Source of the DNA: Hyperoodon ampullatus
Taxonomy: Eukaryota; Chordata; Mammalia; Artiodactyla; Ziphiidae
Assembly: GCA_949752795.1 (NCBI GenBank)
Contig: OX457058.1
Span: 159,405,353-159,469,352, forward strand
Length of the DNA: 64,000 nt
Direction: 5' to 3'
Numbering within the stretch: the stretch's first letter is position 1; each line of letters begins with the position of its first letter. This document shows positions 35,194 through 46,200 of the stretch, one piece after another. The position numbers and the translations under genes were made by a program. The notes under the pieces were generated by a model. It saw only the letters and a list, made by a program, of their open reading frames with translations, searched no databases and was not told the DNA's origin.

Positions 35194-36378
35194 ATTTTTT
35201 TCAAAGTATTTCTTCTTAATGAAGTATAGTTGATTTACAATATTGTGTTAGTTTCAGGTGTCCAGCAAAGTGATTATCTTTTTCAGATTATATTTCATTA
35301 TAGGTTATTATAAGATATTGAATATAATACCCTGCGCTATACAGTAAATACTTGTTGCTTATCTATTTTATGTATAGTAGTTTGTATCTGTTAATTCCAT
35401 ACTACTAATTTTTCCCTCCCTCTTTCTCCCCTTTGGTAACCATAAGTTTCTTTTCTATGTCTGTCTGTTTCTGTGTTGTATATAGATTCTTTTGTATTAT
35501 TTTTAGATTCCACATATAAGTGATATCATATACTATTTGTCTTCCTCTGACTTACTTCACTTAGAATAATATTCCCTAGGTCCTTCCCTGTTGTTACACA
35601 TGGCAATATTTCATTCCTTTTTATGGCTGAGTAGTATTCCATTGTGTGTGTGTGTATATACATGGGTGTATATAATACATATATATTATATATATATATA
35701 TATATAATGTATATATATATCACATTTTCTTAAGCCGATCATCTGTTGATGGGCACTTGAGTTGTTTCCATGTCTTGGTTACTGTATATAGTGTTGCTAT
35801 GAACACTGAGGTGCATGTACCTTTTCAAATTAGAGTTTTCACTTTTTTTTTTCTGGATATATACCCAGGAGTGGGATTGCTGGATCATATGGTAGTTCTA
35901 TGTTTAATTTTTTGAGGAACTGTTTTCCATGGTGGCTGCACCAATTTACATTCCCAGCAACAGTGTAGGAGGGTCCCTTTTTCTCAAAACCCTCTCCAGT
36001 ATTTATTATTTGTAGACTTGTTGATGATAGCCATTCTGACCAGTGTGAGGTGATACCTCATTGTGGCTTTGATGTGCATTTCACTAATAATTAATGATGT
36101 TGAGAATATTTTCATGTGCCTTTTGGCCATCTGTATATTTTCTTTGGAAAAATGCTTGTTTAGGTCTTCTACCCATTTTTTGGTTGAGTTGTTTGTTTAT
36201 TTGCTATTGAGTTTTATGAGCTGTTTTTATACTTTGGATATTAACCTCTTTTTTATTGTGCTGTTTGCAAATATTTTCTCCCATTCCATAGCTTGTCTTT
36301 TCATTTTATTGATGGTTTCCTCTGATGTGCAAAAGGTTTTAAGTTTGATTAAGCTCAATTTATTTATTTTACTGACCT
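35194..36378 (-). mobile_element. LINE-1, 5'-truncated, minus strand
   Basis: The 3' UTR begins with 'cttaatgaagtatagttgat' and 'ttagtttcaggtgt'. The ORF2 C-terminal block at 35526-35723 contains MEYYSAIKRNEILPC. A TG/TA dinucleotide expansion at 35647-35720 sits inside this ORF2 region. Homology ends near 36378, only some 25 bp from the ORF2 position at which the 32.2-kb copy also stops. Confidence 0.92.
35647..35720 (+). repeat. TG/TA microsatellite within L1 ORF2
   Basis: 'tgtgtgtgtgtgtatata' followed by imperfect TA repeats. It replaces the short TATA segment found at the same place in the sister L1 copies. Confidence 0.9.
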
Positions 36379-36559
36379 TAGAGTTTTTATGCCTTGGTCT
36401 CCTTGGAGTGGCTATTCTGAATATACCTAGATTTTGACTTCCAAAATCCTAGAGCCTCCTGCTTCATATGGCTATCCTGGAAGGCTATAAGAGAGACTTA
36501 ATATTTCCTTTCTAGGACTTATCACAAACCTGACATTATATCATATTATATTATATTAA

Positions 36560-36715
36560 TTTTACCATTGTATGCCTGCTATGATAGCACTTAAATATTG
36601 GTATATGTTAAGAAACACTTAATTGTCTTTATTTTTCACTGTTGAGTCTCCAGAGCATATTAGTTGATCAGTATAATTGTTGAATGAATGAATACATAAA
36701 TGAGTGGTTGGAAGA
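36560..36715 (+). repeat. L2 LINE 3' end
   Basis: 'ttcactgttgagtctccaga' and 'tgttgaatgaatgaatacat' give the characteristic L2 terminal GAATGAATGA repeat. Confidence 0.6.
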
Positions 36716-37229
36716 GAAACATATCCTATTTATAAGAATATGGTTTCAGATTCTTGAGAATTCTGTAAAAGAATGAGGAGTATCAGACCTCAGTTATAAT
36801 TTAAATGTGCTTCTCATAGAAACAATATCATATATATTATATATTACATGTGCTGATAGCCTTTTGTGGGACTTATGGCCTAAGAACACAACTTCTTTTA
36901 TTTCTTTTACTAATTTTTATTGGAGTATAGTTGATTTACAATGTTGTGTTAGTTTCTGCTGTACAGCAAAGTGAATCAGTTATATATATTTATACATATA
37001 TCCACTTTTTTAGATTCTTTTCCCATATAGGCCATTACAGATTATTGAGTAGAGTTCCCTGTACTACACATTAGGTTCTTATTATCTATTTTACACATAG
37101 TAGTATGTATACGTCAATCCCAGTCCCCCAGTGTATCCCTCCCCCCTTTCCCCCTTGGTAACCATAAGTTTGTTTTTTACATCTGTGACTCTATTTCTGT
37201 TTTGTAAATAAGTTCATTTGTACCATTTT

Positions 37230-40200
37230 TTTTAGAGTCCATACATAAGTGATACCATATATTTGTCTTTCTCTGTTTGACTTACTTCATTCAGTATGAC
37301 AATCTCTAGATACATCCATGTCACCGCAAATGGCATTATTTCATTCTTTTTTATGGCTGTATAATTTTCCATTGTTTATATGTAGCACATCGCCTTTATC
37401 CATTCATATGTCGATGGACATTTAGGTTGCTTCCTTGTACTGGCTACTGTAAATAGTGCTGCAGTGAACATTGATGGGCATGTAACTTTTTGAAGTATGG
37501 TTTTCTCTGGATATATGCCCAGTAGGGGGATTGCTGGATCATATGGTAGTTCTATTTTTAGTTTTTTAAGGAATCTCCTTACTGTTCTCCATAGTGGCTG
37601 TACTTATTTACATTCCCACCAACAGTGCAAGAAGGTTCCCTTTTCTCCACACCCTCTCTAGCATTTATTGCTTGTAGGTTTTTTGATGATGGCCATTCTC
37701 ACCAGTGTGAGGTGATACCTCATTGTAGTTTTGATTTGTATTTCTCTAATAATTAGTGATGGTGAGCATCTTTTCATGTGTTTGTTGGCCATCTGTATGT
37801 CTGTTGGAGAAATGTCTATTTAGATCTATCGCTCATTTTTTAATTGGGTTTTTTGTTTGAGTATTGAGCTGCATGAGCAGTTTGTATATTTTGGAGATTA
37901 ATCCCTTGTTGGTCACTTCGTTTGCAAATATTTACTCCCATTCTGAGGGTTGTCTTTTCATTTTGTTCATGGTTTCCTTTGTTATGCAAAAGCTTTTAAG
38001 TTTAATTAGGTCAGATTTGTTTATTTTTGTTTTTATTTTCATTAATCTAGGAGGTGTATCAAAAAAGTTATTGCTGTGATTTATGTCAGAGACTGTTCTG
38101 CCTATGTTTTCCTCTAAGAGTTTTATACTATCCGACCTTACATTGGGTCTCTAATCCATTTTGAGTTTATTTTTGTGTATGTGTTAGGGTATATTCTCAT
38201 TTCATTCTTTTGCATGTGGCTGTCCAGTTTTCCCATCACCACTTATTGAAGACACTGTCTTTTCTCCATTGTATATTCTTGTCTACTTTGCCATAGATTA
38301 GGTGACCATAAGTGTGTGAGTTTATCTCTGGACTTTCTATTCTATCCTTTTCCATTGATCTATGTCTGTCTTTGTGCCAGTACCATACTGTTTTGATTAC
38401 TGTAGCTTTGTAGTATGGTCTGAAGTCAGGGAACCTGATTCCTCCAGCTCTGTTTTTCTTTCTCAAGATTGCTTTGGCCATTCGGGATCTTTCATGTTTT
38501 CATACAAATTGTAAAACTTTTTTTTCTAACTCTGTGAAAAATACTATTGGTAATTTGATAAGGGTTGCATTGAATCTATAGATTGCTTTGGGTAGTATAG
38601 TCATTTTCAAAATATTGATTCTTCCAGTCCAAGACCATGGTATATTTCTCCATCTGTTTGTGTCATCTTCAATTTCTTTCATAGCATCTTATAGTTTTCT
38701 GAGTACAGGTCTTTTGTGGCTTTAAGTTGGTTTATTTTCATAGCTATTTTAATTTTTGATGCAGTGGTAAATAGGATTGTTTCCCTAATTTCTCTTTCTG
38801 ATCTTTTGTTGTTAGTGTATATGAATGTAAGTGATTTCTGTGTATTAATTTTGTATCCTGCAACTTTACCAAATTCATTGATGAATTCTAGTAGTTTTCT
38901 GGTAGCAGCTTTAGGATTCTCTATAGTATCATGTCATCTGCAAACAGTGACAGTTTTACTTCTTCTTTTCAAATTTTTATTCTTTCTATTTCTTTTTCTT
39001 CTCTGATTGCTGTGGCTAGGACTTCCAAAACTATGTTGAATAATAGTGGCGAGAGTAGACATCCTTGTCTTGTTCTTGGTCTTAGAGGAAATGCTTTCAG
39101 TTTTTCACCGTTGAGAATGATGTTTTGCTGTGGGTTGTCATATATGGCCTTTATTATGTTGAGGTAGGTTCCCTCTATGCCCCCTTTCTGGAGAGTTTTT
39201 TTTTTTTTATCATAAATGGGTGTTGAATTTTGTCAAAAGCTTTTTCTGCATCTATTGAGATGATCATATGGTTTTTATTCAGTTTGTTACGATGGTGTAT
39301 CACATTGATTGATTTGTGTATATTGAAGAATCCTTGCTTCCCTGAAATAAATCCCACTTGATCATGGTGTATGATCCTTTTAATGTGTTGTTGGCTTCTG
39401 TTTGCTAGTATTTTGTTGAGGATTTTTGCATCTGTATTCATCAGTGATATTGGTGTGTAATTTTCTTGTAATATCTTTGTCAGGTTTTGGTATCAGGGCA
39501 ATGGTGGCCTCCTAGAATGAGTTTGGGAGTGGTCCTTCCTCTCAAATGTTTTGGAAGAGTTTGAGAATGATGGTTGTTAGCTCTTCTCTAAATGTTTGAT
39601 AGCTTTCACCTGTGAAGCCATCTGGTCCTGGACTTTTGTTTGTTGGAAGATTTTAAATTACAGTTTCAATTTCATTACCTGTGATTGGTCTGCTTATGTT
39701 TTCTATTTCTTTGTGGTTCAGTCTTGGAAGATTGTACTTTTCTAAGAATTTGTCCATTTCTTCCAGGTTGTCCATTTTATTGGCATGTAGTTGCTCATAG
39801 TAGTCTCTTATGATCCTGTGTATTTCTGCAGTGTCAGTTATAACTTTTTTCATTTCTAATTTTATTGATTTGAGTTCTCTCCCTTTTCTTCTTGATGAGA
39901 TTGGCTAAAGTTTTATCAGTTTTGTCTGTCTTCTCAAAGAGCCAGCTTTTAGTTTTATTGATCTTTGCTATTGTTTTTCTTCATTTCTATTTCATTTATT
40001 TCTTCTGTGATCTTTGATTTCTTTCCTTCTACTAACTTCTGGTTTTGTTTGTTCTTCTTTCTCTAGTTGCTTTATGTGTAAGGTTAAGTTGTTCATTTGA
40101 GATGTTTCTTGTTTCTTGAGTTGGGATTGTATTTCTATAAACTTCCCTCTTCGAACTGCTTTGGCTGCATCCCATAGGTTTTGGGTTATTGTATTTTCAT

Positions 40201-41030
40201 TGTCATTTGTTTCTAGGTATTTTTTGACTTCCTCTTTGATTTCTTCAGTGATCTCTTGTTATTTAGTGACATACTGTTTAGCCTCCACGATTTTGTGTTT
40301 TTTATAGTTTTTTTTTTCCTGTAATTGATTTCTAATCTCATAGTGTTGTGGTCAGAAAAGATGCTTGATATGATTTCAATGTTCTTAAATTTACCGAGGC
40401 TTGATTTGTGACCCAACATGTGATCTACCCTGGAGAATGTTCCATGTAATAGCTGAGAAAAAAGTACATTCTACTGCTTTCAGATGGAATGTCCTATAGA
40501 TATCAATTAAGTCTATCTGGTCTAATGTGCCATTTAAGGCTTCTGTGTCCTCATTAATTTTCTTCTGGATTATCTGTCCATTGGTGTAAGTGGAGTGTCC
40601 ACGTTCCCCACTACTATTGTGTTACTGTCGATTTTCCCTTTTATTGTTTAGTGTTTACTTTATGTATTGAAGTGCTCCTATGTTGGGTGCATAAATATTT
40701 ACAACTCTTATATCTTCTTCTTGGATTAATCCCTTGATCATTCTGTAGTGTCCTACCTTGTCTCTTGTGACAGTCTTTATTTTAAAGTCTATTTTGTTTG
40801 ATATGAGTATTGCTACTCCAGCTTTCTTTTGATTTCCATTTGCATGGAATATCTTTCTCCATCCCCTCACTTTCAGTCTGTATGTGTCCCTAGGTCTGAA
40901 GTGAGTCTCTTGCTGACAACATATATAGAGGCCTTGTTTTTGTATCCATTCAGCCAGTCTGTGTCTTTTGATTGGAACATTTAATCCATTTACATTTAAG
41001 GTAATTATCAATATGTTATGTTCCTGTTAC
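37230..41030 (-). pseudogene. L1 ORF2 (endonuclease-reverse transcriptase) pseudogene
   Basis: The ORF2p remnant can be followed in pieces. 40655-41011: endonuclease N-terminus with ITLNVNGLNVPIKRHRLAEW and QQETH. 40213-40419: end of the endonuclease with the catalytic FSDHN. 39653-39853: pre-RT segment. 39175-39441: RT motif A in [16 protein letters not shown]. 38933-38944: FADD (RT motif C). 38236-38682: thumb region with [13 protein letters not shown] and [14 protein letters not shown]. Then the C-terminus towards 37230. Intact ORF2p is about 1275 residues. Frameshifts and stops separate every block, so no activity is expected, although catalytic residues survive in several blocks. Confidence 0.9.
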
Positions 41031-41091
41031 CATTTTCTTAATTGTTTTGGGTATCATTTTGTAGGTCTTTTTCTTCTCTTGTGTTTCCTGC

Positions 41092-41967
41092 CTAGAGAAG
41101 TTCTTTTAGCATTTGTAGCAATGCTGGTCTGGCAGTGCTGAGTTCTCGTAGTTTTTGCTTGTCTGTGAAACTTTTTATTTCTCCATCAAATCTGAATGAG
41201 ATCCTTGCTGGGTAGAGTAATCTTGGTTGTAGGTTTTTCCCTTTCATCACTTTAAATATATCCTGCCACTCTCTTCTGGCCTGCAGAGTTTCTGCTGAAA
41301 GATCTGCTGATAACCTTATAGGGATTCCCTTGTATGTTATTTCTTGCTTTTCCTTTGCTGCTTTTAGTATTTTTTTCTTTTTTGTTAGTTTGATTAATAT
41401 GTAACTTGGTGTGTTTCTCCTTGGGTTTATCCTGTATGGGACTCTCTGTGCTTCCTGGACTTGATTGACTATTTCCTTTCCCATGTTTGGGAAGTTTTCA
41501 ACTATAATCTCTTCAAATATTTTCTCAGACCCTTTCTCTTTCTCTTCTTCTTCTGGGACCCCTATAATTTGAATGTTGGTGAATTTAATGTTGTCCCAGA
41601 GTTCTCTGAGACTGTTGTCAATTCTTTTCATTCTTTTTTCTTTATTCTGCTCCATGGAAGTTATTTTCAACATTCTGTTTTCCAGCTTGCTTATCCATTC
41701 TTTTGCCTCAGTTATTCTGCTATTGACTCCTTCTAGTGTATTTTTAATTTCAGTTATTGTATTGCTCATCACTGTTTGTTTGTTCTTTAGTTCTTCTAAT
41801 CTTTGTTAAGGATTTCTTATACTTTCTCCATTAGGATTTTGGATCATCTTTACTATCATTACTCTGAATTCTTTTTCAGGTAGATTGCCTATTTCCTCTT
41901 CATTTATTTCATTTTGTGGGTTTTTATCTTGCTCCTTCATCTGAATCATATTTCTCTGTCTTCTCAT
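41092..41967 (-). pseudogene. L1 ORF1 (RNA-binding chaperone), one nonsense codon
   Basis: ATG at 41967 begins MRRQRNMIQMKEQDKNPQNE. The frame stays open to a TAA at 41808-41806 and resumes in the same frame to a stop at 41092: 292 codons, close to the expected 300-340. Domains: Lys/Arg-rich N-terminus, coiled coil (ITEIKNTLEGVNSRITEAKE to about residue 95), RRM domain with IQIIGVPEEEEKEKGSEKIF, and C-terminal domain with RRNTPSYILIKLT and ILKAAKEKQEITYKGIPIRL. ORF1p forms trimers and binds L1 RNA in cytoplasmic RNPs. Only the single TAA visibly prevents a full-length product. The same frame is also open upstream to 42162. Confidence 0.9.
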
Positions 41968-42575
41968 TTTGTCTAACTTATTGTGTTTGATGTCTCCTTT
42001 CCACAGGCTGCAGGGTCGTAGTTCCTCTTGCTTCTGGTGTCTTCCCCCAGTGGGTGAGATTGGTCCAGTGGCTTGTGTAAGCTTCCTAGTGGGAGGGACT
42101 GGTGCCTGCGTTCTGGTGGGTGGAGCTGGATCTTGTCCCTTTGATGGGCAGGGCTGCGTCAAGTGGTGTGATTTGGGGTGTCTGTGGGCTTAGTATGACT
42201 TTAGGTAGCCTGTCTGCTGATGGGTGGATTTGTGTTCCTGTCTTGCTTGTTGTTTGGTGTGGGGCATTCAGCACTGGACCCTGCAGGCAGTTGGGTGGAT
42301 CCAGGTCTTGGAGTTGAGATGGAGACATCTGGAAGAGCTCTTGCCATTTAATATTCCCTGGGGCCAGGAATTCTCTGGCGTTCCAGAATCCTGGACTAGG
42401 CATTCACACCCCAGAGGCTCAGGTCTACCTCTGGCCTGGGAATGAATACCCCACAAGACACACGGCCTAGCAAAAAAGGTTGGGGTGGGGGTAAAGAAAG
42501 AGGGCAGGAATAAAACAAATGAAAACAAACAGACCAAAAAAACCCCAAGATAAATAGCAAAGACAAAAACAAGCA
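41968..42575 (-). promoter_or_regulatory. L1 5' UTR of the best copy
   Basis: Non-coding leader upstream of ORF1, G/T-rich on the plus strand, with 'ctgggtg'-type repeated phrases such as 'gtgggtggagctgg' and 'gatgggtggatttg'. The 70-105 codon frames seen on both strands are chance frames of this GC-richer leader. Its outer limit is marked by the abrupt switch to an ORF2 fragment at 42576. Confidence 0.6.
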
Positions 42576-42755
42576 AATGTTTGATAAGATTTCAATTTTC
42601 TTAAATTTACCAAGGCTTGATTTGTCACCCAAGGTGTGATCTATCCTGGAGAATGTTCCATGTGCACTTGAGAAGAAAGTGTTTTCTGCTGCTTTCGAAT
42701 GGAATGTCCTATAAATATCAATTAAGTCTCATGTCTAATGTGTCATTTACATATC
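42576..42755 (-). mobile_element. extra L1 ORF2 endonuclease fragment
   Basis: About 180 bp matching 40365-40540 of the same L1 (shared 'cttaaatttacc', 'aggcttgatttgt', 'ctggagaatgttccatgt', 'atggaatgtcctata'), in the same orientation, attached to the 5' side of the L1 leader. A second L1 remnant or a rearrangement product. Confidence 0.85.
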
Positions 42756-42759
42756 AAAG

Positions 42760-43310
42760 GCATAAGAGAAATACCAATTCCTTCTAGAAAGCTAGCTTAA
42801 CCAGTTACAAAAGGCTCACTTTGATACAGTAGTACAGCCATTAGAGGCCATTGTTCTATAGATCTCTTGGCAGCCCCCATTAATCAAGGACCGACACCAC
42901 AAGGCCCCACATACAGTGGACAGCCAGCCTGGGATTTCCCCTGAAAATTTTGGGATTACCCTGCAACTTTTGGGCCCCATATGTCAGTGGACAGCCACTC
43001 CAGGATTACCCCTGCAACTTTCGGGCCCCACATATTAGTGGAAAGCCCTGCAACTCTCCATTCCCCGTCTTGTATTTCCTGATATCTCAGCACTCATGGG
43101 AGTTTCTTTGGTCTCCTGGCTGGCTCTGCCAGTTGTTGGGCTGCACCCTGCAGGCCTGTGTTTGCCCAGCTTCAAGACCAAAGAAAGAGTAAGCAACAAA
43201 GTCATCAATGTTTTAAAGGATGAGAGAGCTTAAGCATCTGAAGCAAGGTCCTGGAGTGATGCCCCACCATGTGCGGTGTGTGGTGGGCAGGACATGGTGG
43301 CAGTCTTTGC
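42760..43310. repeat. unidentified element with ~51-bp tandem units
   Basis: GC-richer than its surroundings. A unit beginning 'ggccccacata' or 'gggccccatat', followed by 'cagtggacagccac' and 'ggattacccctgcaactttc', is repeated: unit 1 at 42903-42971 (69 bp), unit 2 at 42972-43022 (51 bp), and a partial unit 3 from 43023 that skips to 'ccctgcaactctcc'. The rest (43060-43310) is unique-looking. It could be an LTR with an internal tandem array, a minisatellite, or unrecognised retroelement sequence. The 80-codon frame at 42950-43192 spans the array. I could not name the family. Confidence 0.5.
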
Positions 43311-43317
43311 TCTATCA

Positions 43318-43500
43318 TTTGTTAACTTAAGTACTGGGTGTTCATAAGTTATTTCATTCAATCCTAACAATAACCCAGTGAGGGAGGTACTTGATCTCCA
43401 TCTTACAGAAAGGAATACTGCTTATTGAGACTGAGTGATGTGCTCAGGTTTACACAACTTTGAAGTGATAGACCCCTTTTTGAACCCAAACAATTTGGTT
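43318..43500 (-). repeat. MIR SINE, antisense
   Basis: 'ttcattcaatcctaacaata', 'acccagtgagggaggtactt', 'catcttacagaaaggaatac' and 'tttttgaacccaaac' are in antisense MIR order. Confidence 0.7.
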
Positions 43501-45116
43501 GGGACACAAAGCAAGGATTATTAAATACAATAAAAAGTTTATGCTACTCAGTGCTAAATTATATAGTAATAGACCATGGGAGGGTTGTGATGTGCTGTTT
43601 CCGTAATCTTTTCCAACCAAAAGCCTTTTCGATTTTTTTGAACATCTTATAGCATTACTAATCATTAGAACATCCTTTGGGAAAGTTTGAATTATGAAAG
43701 TTTGAAGTTGAAAGTATGAAGTTTAAATGGAATATGTTGCATACCTTTCTGTGTCAGTAGTTCTAATCAGGGGAAGGGAGCCACCCCATCTATTTGAACA
43801 GAGAATTCAATGTTAAAAAATAACTGGGTATAATGTTGTTAACTAGTAACTGAGAGGGTAAAATGAGAACACTGACATATGTAGATAACAGTTGTGGGAA
43901 GCGAATACTACTACCAAAAAGTCTATGCTACATAGTTCTGAAATAAAATACTTTGCAAAAATTCTGTTAAAAATATCAAGTATTAGAAGTCATTATTTGG
44001 GATATTGAATTTGAGTCTTTGCTCAGACCCTTAGATTGTGATTATAAATCTTGAATATATAATAATAATAATAAAATACAATTAATGAAATTGAGGATTT
44101 TAGGGAGGTTGAAAGTAGAAAGGAAACTTTCCTTCATTTGTCATAGCAGAGAATTACTAAATACTACATAAAAAATGTGATTTAAAAAAAAAGTTATCAA
44201 GCAAAACTTGTAATTTTCTTAATCAGTTTTCTACAATCTTATATATTGTCACCAATAAATATCTATTTTTCTCTAGAAATACCTATAAGCTGTCCAATAG
44301 TTCCTTTAGTTTTTAACTTTTTTCTTTGGCAAATGAAATTAAATTAAATAATTTTATAATGGCTTGAGAAATATAATCACAATATTACCCAGTATTTCTA
44401 ATCATTAATATTTCTACTGGCTTTTTAAACTGGAAATGCATCTGGAATGATGTTCTCCAGCTATAAAAGTTTTAAAACATTTATATATTATTGTCATTGG
44501 CCTGTTTTTTTCTTTGTCTTTGAAGATTTTGTGTTGCTTGTATAATTTGTGTGGTGAGTATGCATTATTTAATATGCAATACATTTATTTAAAAGACTTC
44601 ATTTACAAGGTGGATATCAGATACCAAAAAAAGTAGTCTGTCATGTGTTTTGAGGCTCCATTTGCTAGTGAGAGTGGGCTCTTCCTGTTCTAGCAGGTCT
44701 GTTTGTCCAAGGCCCAGGAAGGGGGTCAACCTCTGGCAGCTGCAGCAGACCAGAGTTAGGGAGGCACAAACTCTAAGATTCATTCTTTTATTCATTCTTC
44801 CTTTGACTTCAAACCCTCAACAGAATCTTGCATTGTCAATGATATCAACTCCCAGTTCTTCCTCAGGACTCTGTCTCTGTCTGCATTTGGAGCTTTCCTC
44901 ACTGCTCTTGGGTGATTATTAATCCGCAGTCAGTGCCAAGGTCTCTAGGTCATCACCTCGTCCCACTGAGGCCACATTCTGTAAGGAGCTCTCCTCCAAC
45001 AGTAACATTTGGGTTTGTCTCCATCTATTGTTTGCAGGTTGCTTCAGCGCCCTGATAACATCACACAGGGAACAGTTGAGTGCTGCAACTGGAAATGGTA
45101 CACACAAACTTTAGGA
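43501..45116. other. unique DNA, no gene seen
   Basis: AT-rich to about 44600, then more balanced. The frames at 44589-44795 (-, 68 codons) and 44650-44922 (+, 90 codons) overlap each other on opposite strands and show no domain. Confidence 0.4.
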
Positions 45117-45131
45117 GAAAGGGTGGCTTTT

Positions 45132-45440
45132 TTTTTTTTTAAGATTTTTCTTTTTTTAATTAATTTATTTATTTTTGGCTGTGTTGGGGCTTCGTTTCTG
45201 TGCGAGGGCTTTCTATAGTTGCAGCAAGCGGGGACCACTCTTCATTGCGGTGCGCGAGCCTCTCACTGTGGCGGCCTCTCTTGTTGCGGAGCACAGGCTC
45301 CAGACGCGCAGGCTCAGTAGCTGTGGTGCACGGGCTTAGTTGCTCCGCAGCATGTGGGATCTTCCCAGACCAGGGCTCGAACCCGTGTCCCTTGCATTGG
45401 CAGGCAGATTCTCAACCACTGTGCCAGCAGGGAAGCCCCC
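45132..45440 (-). mobile_element. CHR SINE, long type
   Basis: Antisense long form with T-rich tail, 'tttatttttggctgtgttgg', 'tcgtttctgtgcgagggctt', B-box region 'cagggctcgaacccgtgtcc' and the tRNA end 'gccagcagggaagccccc'. Perfect 15-bp target duplication gaaagggtggctttt at 45117-45131 and 45441-45455. Well preserved for a long-type copy. Confidence 0.97.
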
Positions 45441-45455
45441 GAAAGGGTGGCTTTT

Positions 45456-45970
45456 ATACCTGTTCACATCTATGTCTTCTGCTGATAGTGCCTGCCTCAG
45501 CGTGGTCGCATGATTAGACCCACTGTTCCCTGATACTCACCATAAGAAAGAAAAAGTTTCAGGACTTTTTGGGAGTTATTCTTTTCTCTTCCTATCCTCA
45601 ACCCACATCTAGAAATGTCTGTGTTTTACAAAGACAGTGACATGATGATTAAAAACAAAACTAGCATTGGCACTATCCATTATTTCTTTCTTCTGAATCT
45701 CTGGTCACAATTATACTTGGAAGTAGTGTATTACTTGCAAGGCACTAGGGCTTTGGGGTAGAATAAGAAATTCTCCAATCAGGATCAAGTTCAATAAACT
45801 TGCTGCAATTAAAATTTTCTGCATCATTGTTGAGATTGCCAAATGGACCCACAACATGTCTTCAAAGGCATTAGGGGCAAAATGAGGATGAACTGACCTC
45901 ACTAAACTACACCTGACTCCTCCCAGAATTCTATTGAAGGATAGAAATGTCCTTTTTTTTTCTTTAAATG
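45456..45970. other. unique DNA, no gene seen
   Basis: No supported coding frame. Confidence 0.4.
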
Positions 45971-45974
45971 TCTA

Positions 45975-46200
45975 GCTTAGCTGGACTGAGTTAAATACTA
46001 GTACTACAGGGATATAGTACACGGACACAGATTTGCCCTCAAGACCCCAATCCAATGGGGCAGACAATCAAAATTAAAATCCAGGGAGATAAGAGCAACA
46101 ATGAAAGGGAGTCCAGAACCATTGATTAGAGCATCCTAACAAGGACTGGCAGTCAGGGAGTCTTCCCAGAAGAGGTGACATCTCCGTTGAGTCTTAAAGC
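45975..46200 (-). repeat. L2 LINE, antisense
   Basis: 'cagggagtcttcccagaaga' and 'ggtgacatctccgttgagtc' are the antisense of the L2 tcacctcctccaggaagccttccctga block; the outer part is degraded. Confidence 0.55.

Larger units (their letters stand above)
36911..42575 (-). mobile_element. LINE-1, near full-length, minus strand (best copy)
   Basis: About 5.7 kb and the most complete L1 here. Sense order on the minus strand: 5' UTR (42575-41968), ORF1 (41967-41092), a short spacer, ORF2 (about 41030-37230), 3' UTR (to 36911, starting 'tttttattggagtatagttg'). ORF1 is interrupted by one in-frame stop; ORF2 has many breaks. It carries the key ORF2 motifs: endonuclease [20 protein letters not shown] and FADD. 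No target duplication was found at the ends, and the 5' end is not a classic L1 start, so it is slightly 5'-truncated or rearranged. It serves as the internal reference for dissecting the other copies. Confidence 0.94.

Noticed and set aside
41461..41809. Plus-strand frames of 78-91 codons
   Set aside because: Antisense shadows of L1 ORF1.
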